From Rhabdobacter roseus (GTDB lineage Bacteria > Bacteroidota > Bacteroidia > Cytophagales > Spirosomataceae): 64,000 bases of DNA. Below are positions 60,411-64,000 of this stretch, in pieces. The notes under the pieces were generated by a model. That model made no database searches. It saw nothing but the letters and a program-made list of their open reading frames with translations, and had not been told where the DNA came from. The stretch spans positions 1 through 64,000 of the forward strand of contig NZ_JACHGF010000017.1 of NCBI RefSeq assembly GCF_014202275.1. The letters are read 5' to 3'. Each line of letters starts with the position of its first letter. Positions within the stretch are counted from its first letter, which is position 1. The translations under genes and the position numbers were made by a program.

Positions 60411-61490
60411 CTATATTGTTTTGGGGGTTGCAAACAATTTAACTACTTTTTCAAAGCTAGGGATATTCAAATGATATAATTTATCTGTGTCAATCGAAAT
60501 TTCTTTATCTTTAAAAAACATACCGTCAAAATAGTTAATACGTACATCGTCATCTTTAAGATTGTTTCTTCTCCCATCTATCACTAACAAATACGATCTT
60601 AAAATTGATTTTGGTGAATCAGAAGATAAATTATCATGATATCCTTTCAATTGTTCTATCCCTTCATTAGCACGACGATCAGTATATTGGTAAATGGTAC
60701 CGCTTTCAGGTTTTACTTTACCTAAAAATTTTAATTCAATTATAGCAACTCTATTTGCTTCTCTCCATGTAATTTTTATATCAACAGGCTTTGGTTTTGT
60801 TGCATCTCCCATTATATTAAACTCTCGAACCGGGTCAATTGATACTCCTCTATCTAACGAGGTAGACAAAAATTCATAGAGTGATAGTTGCATAAACTTT
60901 TCAGGAATATTATTTCCACGTCCTCCTCCTGTAAAGAAAAGTCGATTTTCATCTGCCCAAGATTTAACAAAATAGGAACAAGAAGAATTAAAAATTTTAT
61001 TAATACCATAATTTTGTAATGCAGAATACAGTTCGGTGTATTGAGACGCAAATCTACTACCCCTGTCATATAGAGTAATATCTATTTTAGAGCCATTTGC
61101 ATACAAAAATTCTTTATTGTTTTCATAGTGATATATCAATGTATGATTATCCCTTAGTAACACATCAAAGTTTTCACTTTCAGACATTAAAATTTGTTCA
61201 GTGGCCGAAACTTGAATAAAAAAAGAGCCACTCGTACGATTCAAAAAAATGTTTTTGTCATAGATAACTTTTGCATTGCCCTCATCAAATAATTTTTGAT
61301 CCTTTAAATGTTTTAATACAAAAAAACTACCATTAAAGTACGCGGGCTCAAAATATCTATAAATTTCTTTAAGAGATTTAACAATAATTTCAACAGCTCT
61401 CGCTCCTCCTTCTATTTCACCGAAGGCTTTCTGAACTTGAATCAAATAATGATTAGTTACATTAGCCATAAGTTCATCATTGTTTGACAT
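60411..61490 (-). CDS. Putative PD-(D/E)XK nuclease-like effector
   Basis: The 359-residue protein has no signal or membrane segment. The C-terminal third shows a PD-(D/E)XK pattern: KPVDIKI (Asp237), then IIELKFLGK (Glu252-x-Lys254), then GIEQLKGYHDN (Gln280, Tyr284) as the usual trailing motif. The N-terminal 200 residues match no family I know, and could be sensing or target-recognition. It sits between a small protein (3-bp gap) and a DNA methyltransferase (7-bp gap). I infer a restriction-type nuclease or ABC-3C effector. Activity is unproven. Confidence 0.65.
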   Translation of the reverse strand: MSNNDELMANVTNHYLIQVQKAFGEIEGGARAVEIIVKSLKEIYRYFEPAYFNGSFFVLKHLKDQKLFDEGNAKVIYDKNIFLNRTSGSFFIQVSATEQILMSESENFDVLLRDNHTLIYHYENNKEFLYANGSKIDITLYDRGSRFASQYTELYSALQNYGINKIFNSSCSYFVKSWADENRLFFTGGGRGNNIPEKFMQLSLYEFLSTSLDRGVSIDPVREFNIMGDATKPKPVDIKITWREANRVAIIELKFLGKVKPESGTIYQYTDRRANEGIEQLKGYHDNLSSDSPKSILRSYLLVIDGRRNNLKDDDVRINYFDGMFFKDKEISIDTDKLYHLNIPSFEKVVKLFATPKTI

Positions 61491-61493
61491 ACA

Positions 61494-62075
61494 TTATAAT
61501 TTATTTTTTTCAGTTAAAAAATTTACCCAAGTTATTGCTGGTACAACAAGATTATCCGAAACAATTCCTACTTCTTGACTTAAATCTCTAAATTTTTGAT
61601 AAATTTCGCTTTGGTCTAGCCACGAATTATTGTCAAGTTTTTTAGCTTTATTTATTTCAGAATCACTTAATAATGCTCTTTCAGTTTGTTTGTAAGGTAC
61701 TAAAATACTAGTTGTACATGCTGCATCCAAGAATTCTTCTCTTTTAAGGAAATTTGACAAAGATTTAAACTTTATAAACTCATCTGTACCTCTTCCAGAA
61801 ATTGTAAAATAGGAATTCCTCTTCTCAAAGATGCCATTTTGTATGTGCCTTTTCGTGGCCTCATTAATTTCGGTTGAAAACGGGTAGCCCATACTATCTA
61901 AGGTAAACTTGTAGTGCCAGTCGCTTATTCTATGGCCTCTATAAAGAAATAAAATAGAAGAAAAGTAGGAAAAAAGATGAATCTCTTCTAATTTAAAGCC
62001 ATCAAGAAAATTGTCTAGTTTATGTGCTAATGATAGGCTATCAAAAAAAGCCTCTGGGATTACTTGACTATTCAT
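61494..62075 (-). CDS. Small middle-component protein of ABC-3C-like operon
   Basis: The 193-residue protein starts at ATG 62075, overlapping the ATPase stop by 4 bp (ATGA), so it is translationally coupled. It is helical at the N-terminus (LEEIHLFSYFSSILFLYRGH). A winged-helix-like part follows (DWHYKFTLDSMGYPF, then IQNGIFEKRNSYFTISGRGTD), then a polar helical C-terminus. Size, position and wing-like ...YFTISGRG... ending recall the middle components of ABC-three-component systems. I assign that role by context, not by a clear family match. Confidence 0.55.
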   Translation of the reverse strand: MNSQVIPEAFFDSLSLAHKLDNFLDGFKLEEIHLFSYFSSILFLYRGHRISDWHYKFTLDSMGYPFSTEINEATKRHIQNGIFEKRNSYFTISGRGTDEFIKFKSLSNFLKREEFLDAACTTSILVPYKQTERALLSDSEINKAKKLDNNSWLDQSEIYQKFRDLSQEVGIVSDNLVVPAITWVNFLTEKNKL

Positions 62076-64000
62076 ACGTTATTTTTTTCGTTTAGTGCGT
62101 ATTCAATTCTATCATATGCCATCTTAAACAAGCCTTCGCCTTCTTTTTGAATTTCAGACAGATCAGTCCAATCAAGCATTCTCCTTACTTTCATGTTACT
62201 GCTTCCGCATTCCTTTGCTAATGATATTAGAAGTTGAGATGCATTAATATTCGCAGTCATAATTAAATTTTGATGGTATTCCATTACAAACTTTCCAAAC
62301 ATATTCCCAACTCTACTTTCATAAGCAATATCTAACGATCCTTCGGGAGTATCGATTAACATAGTTGCGCCATCAGATCCAGATAGAAATATTGCAAGAG
62401 ACATTCTTAATGCAATATCCAGAAAGAATCTTTGGCTTTCTGAAAGCTGAAATGATTCTGTCCTAGCAGTGTTTTGAATCTCTAAAACTAACTTTATAGA
62501 TTTACCTACTCTTTTAGGTTGGATATTCAAATCTAGCCCTATAAAACTTTTTGCCAATTTTTTGAATATTGGCACAAATTCAAGTTCGGCATCTTTGTAA
62601 GCTGTCTCTACCTTATCGAGTAAAGAATCATATTCTGGTTTTAATTTATCTCTCTTTGAGTATTCACTTATAGATTCTCTATCAGCTAATTCATATTGAC
62701 TTTTATATTGCTTTATTAATGATTCTAAATTTTTATTTCCCGATCCTTTATATGAAATAAACGGGTTATCTGTAAGAAATTCGTTTAATTTCTCTTTATT
62801 TCTATTATACTCAAATTCAGCTTTTTCAAGCTGATCTATTTTTCCATTCATCTCCAAAATAAGATTTTCAAGCTCTTGGCTTTTACTACTAATTATCTTA
62901 TCATTCGTTTCAATCAATTCTAGTAATTCAATTTGTTCTGTATTATTTTTATCATTAATTATTGTATCACAGAGCGGGCATTCATCCTTATGAATATTTC
63001 GTTCAATATTTTCCCGAATGTGTGCTCCGCTTGATCCACAAACTAAACATTCTTTCTTTTGTATCGCAAATTGAATATTTGAATTATCAACTAACTTTGA
63101 ACGTGGCTTTGAGTACTTTGAAAAGTATCTTGTGTGATCGTTTTTAAGAATCATTATTTCTGAATTCAGATAACTTTGTTGTTTTAAAATAGAGTCGTAC
63201 TCTATCTTAATATTATTATAGGTTTTTTCTGATTTATCAGAATTGTTATATAACTCATTCAATTCATCTTCTAATTTTTGCAAATTTGCTGGTTTCTTAT
63301 CTTTTATTTCTTTTTCTAGATCTTTAAATTTTGTCTTAGCTTGTGTTGCCTGCCATCTAGCATTCCTACCATTCGATTCATGCTTTTCCATTCTTCTTAT
63401 CAATTCTGATATTTTTTCTGCATCTTCTGGATTTGAATTAAAAGCTACTGCCAATGCACTAGATGATGCTCTCTCATCCCAAAATATCATATTTCTATTT
63501 TCATCAAATGTTAAAACATATAATTGATAAAATATGAAATAATCAAAATTTACAAATCCAATATCACTAGATAGTGACTTTTGATATAGTTCGTTTAATT
63601 CAATTGGGCTTAACCCGTCTCCTGTGACGAGAGATATTTTTTTCAAACCTTCAAGTTTGTATATTTCTAATACTCTAAGGCTTTCTCTTTCAAAAAAACC
63701 TCTTACTAATCTATAATACTTATCGCTAACTTTAAAAGTAACCTCAATTTCTGCTTGGTTTTTATCTTTCTCATGAATTCTGCCGACGTAATATCTCTTT
63801 GTATAATCCTTGTAGGATTTCACTATTTCAGATGGTGATAGTACTTGCTTGTTTGGCTCTAAAACTATTCCTGTCAAGCAGTAGTTTATGGAATTTAAAA
63901 AGGTTGTTTTCCCTAATCCGTTTGCTCCTGCTAGGCAATAGACACCTTTGTTAATCTTTTCGTCTACCTCAAAAAGAATACCATTCTTTTTGTATAGAGA
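62072..64000 (-). CDS. SMC/Rad50-like ABC ATPase with zinc-hook motifs (N-terminus beyond edge)
   Basis: The frame is open to the right edge: 642 residues, so the N-terminus is missing. Counting from the edge: Walker A AGANGLGKTTFL (about residues 24-35), coiled coil flanking two CxxC motifs (CLVC near 318, CPLC near 341, a zinc-hook/ribbon), ABC signature QLSESQR (near 519) and Walker B ATMLIDTPE (near 545). A methionine-like start at 63877 (TTG) would exclude the Walker A, so it is not the true start. It is an ATPase that remodels or senses DNA, as in ABC-3C or Rad50-type conflict systems. Three further genes follow with 4-bp overlap, 3-bp and 7-bp gaps. Confidence 0.82.
   Translation of the reverse strand, partial: SLYKKNGILFEVDEKINKGVYCLAGANGLGKTTFLNSINYCLTGIVLEPNKQVLSPSEIVKSYKDYTKRYYVGRIHEKDKNQAEIEVTFKVSDKYYRLVRGFFERESLRVLEIYKLEGLKKISLVTGDGLSPIELNELYQKSLSSDIGFVNFDYFIFYQLYVLTFDENRNMIFWDERASSSALAVAFNSNPEDAEKISELIRRMEKHESNGRNARWQATQAKTKFKDLEKEIKDKKPANLQKLEDELNELYNNSDKSEKTYNNIKIEYDSILKQQSYLNSEIMILKNDHTRYFSKYSKPRSKLVDNSNIQFAIQKKECLVCGSSGAHIRENIERNIHKDECPLCDTIINDKNNTEQIELLELIETNDKIISSKSQELENLILEMNGKIDQLEKAEFEYNRNKEKLNEFLTDNPFISYKGSGNKNLESLIKQYKSQYELADRESISEYSKRDKLKPEYDSLLDKVETAYKDAELEFVPIFKKLAKSFIGLDLNIQPKRVGKSIKLVLEIQNTARTESFQLSESQRFFLDIALRMSLAIFLSGSDGATMLIDTPEGSLDIAYESRVGNMFGKFVMEYHQNLIMTANINASQLLISLAKECGSSNMKVRRMLDWTDLSEIQKEGEGLFKMAYDRIEYALNEKNNV

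Noticed and set aside
59132-60433. Reading of the four-gene operon as an ordinary type II restriction-modification system
   Set aside because: A simple type II system has only nuclease and methyltransferase; here a coupled SMC-like ATPase and a middle protein share the operon.

Overview
The window looks like a piece of a Bacteroidota chromosome, most likely order Cytophagales. The evidence is three SusC/SusD pairs, a FecI-type sigma factor with a FecR anti-sigma factor, a type IX secretion C-terminal domain, TAnnTTTG-type promoter boxes and a large glycan-degradation repertoire. I cannot name the genus. The core (about 3.5-59.1 kb) is G+C-rich. It is saturated with a short GTAC-centred word (GGTACC, GGTACT or AGTACC), about once per 90-115 bp in the stretches I counted by hand. 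Two flanks are AT-rich and essentially lack this word: 1-3.2 kb and 59.1-64 kb. I read both as acquired DNA.

Layout. 1-3.2 kb: remains of two nested IS3-family elements that cut a small gene, then four small minus-strand genes of unknown function separated by long imperfect palindromes, which resemble an integron-type cassette array. 3.6-16.3 kb: housekeeping and accessory genes (amino-acid permease, phosphodiesterase-like protein, MFS exporter, TrpF-like isomerase, methyltransferase, HSD10-type SDR, PQQ dehydrogenase with a cytochrome domain, ribokinase). 16.5-20.8 kb: two tandem GH13 alpha-amylase-like proteins, only the second with a T9SS tail. 21.1-28.4 kb: SusC/SusD, a Tat-exported sugar isomerase/epimerase-type TIM barrel and a GMC oxidoreductase, plausibly a module that oxidises sugars. 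28.9-45.4 kb: a polysaccharide-utilisation locus with sigma/anti-sigma, a signal-transducing SusC carrying an STN domain, SusD, a second SusC/SusD pair, a surface lipoprotein, a GH99/WbsX-like hydrolase, a metallophosphoesterase and an endonuclease/exonuclease/phosphatase-family enzyme. 45.4-58.3 kb (minus strand): two DUF1501 + DUF1549/DUF1553 (planctomycete-type cytochrome) pairs, a cytochrome/LRR protein, a sulfatase and a GH28 enzyme. 58.3-59.1 kb: a REP-associated tyrosine transposase (RAYT) bracketed by its own repeats.

Most notable: 59.1-64 kb holds a tight four-gene minus-strand operon made of an SMC/Rad50-like ABC ATPase with two CxxC motifs (running off the right edge), a small middle protein, a protein with a PD-(D/E)XK-like motif, and a DNA methyltransferase. 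It resembles an ABC-three-component conflict system joined to a modification enzyme and is the best candidate for an undescribed defence system. The second strong signal is the highly iterated GTAC word, comparable in kind to HIP1 of cyanobacteria. A third is a family of triloop hairpins with covarying stems, shared by the RAYT region and the cassette array.
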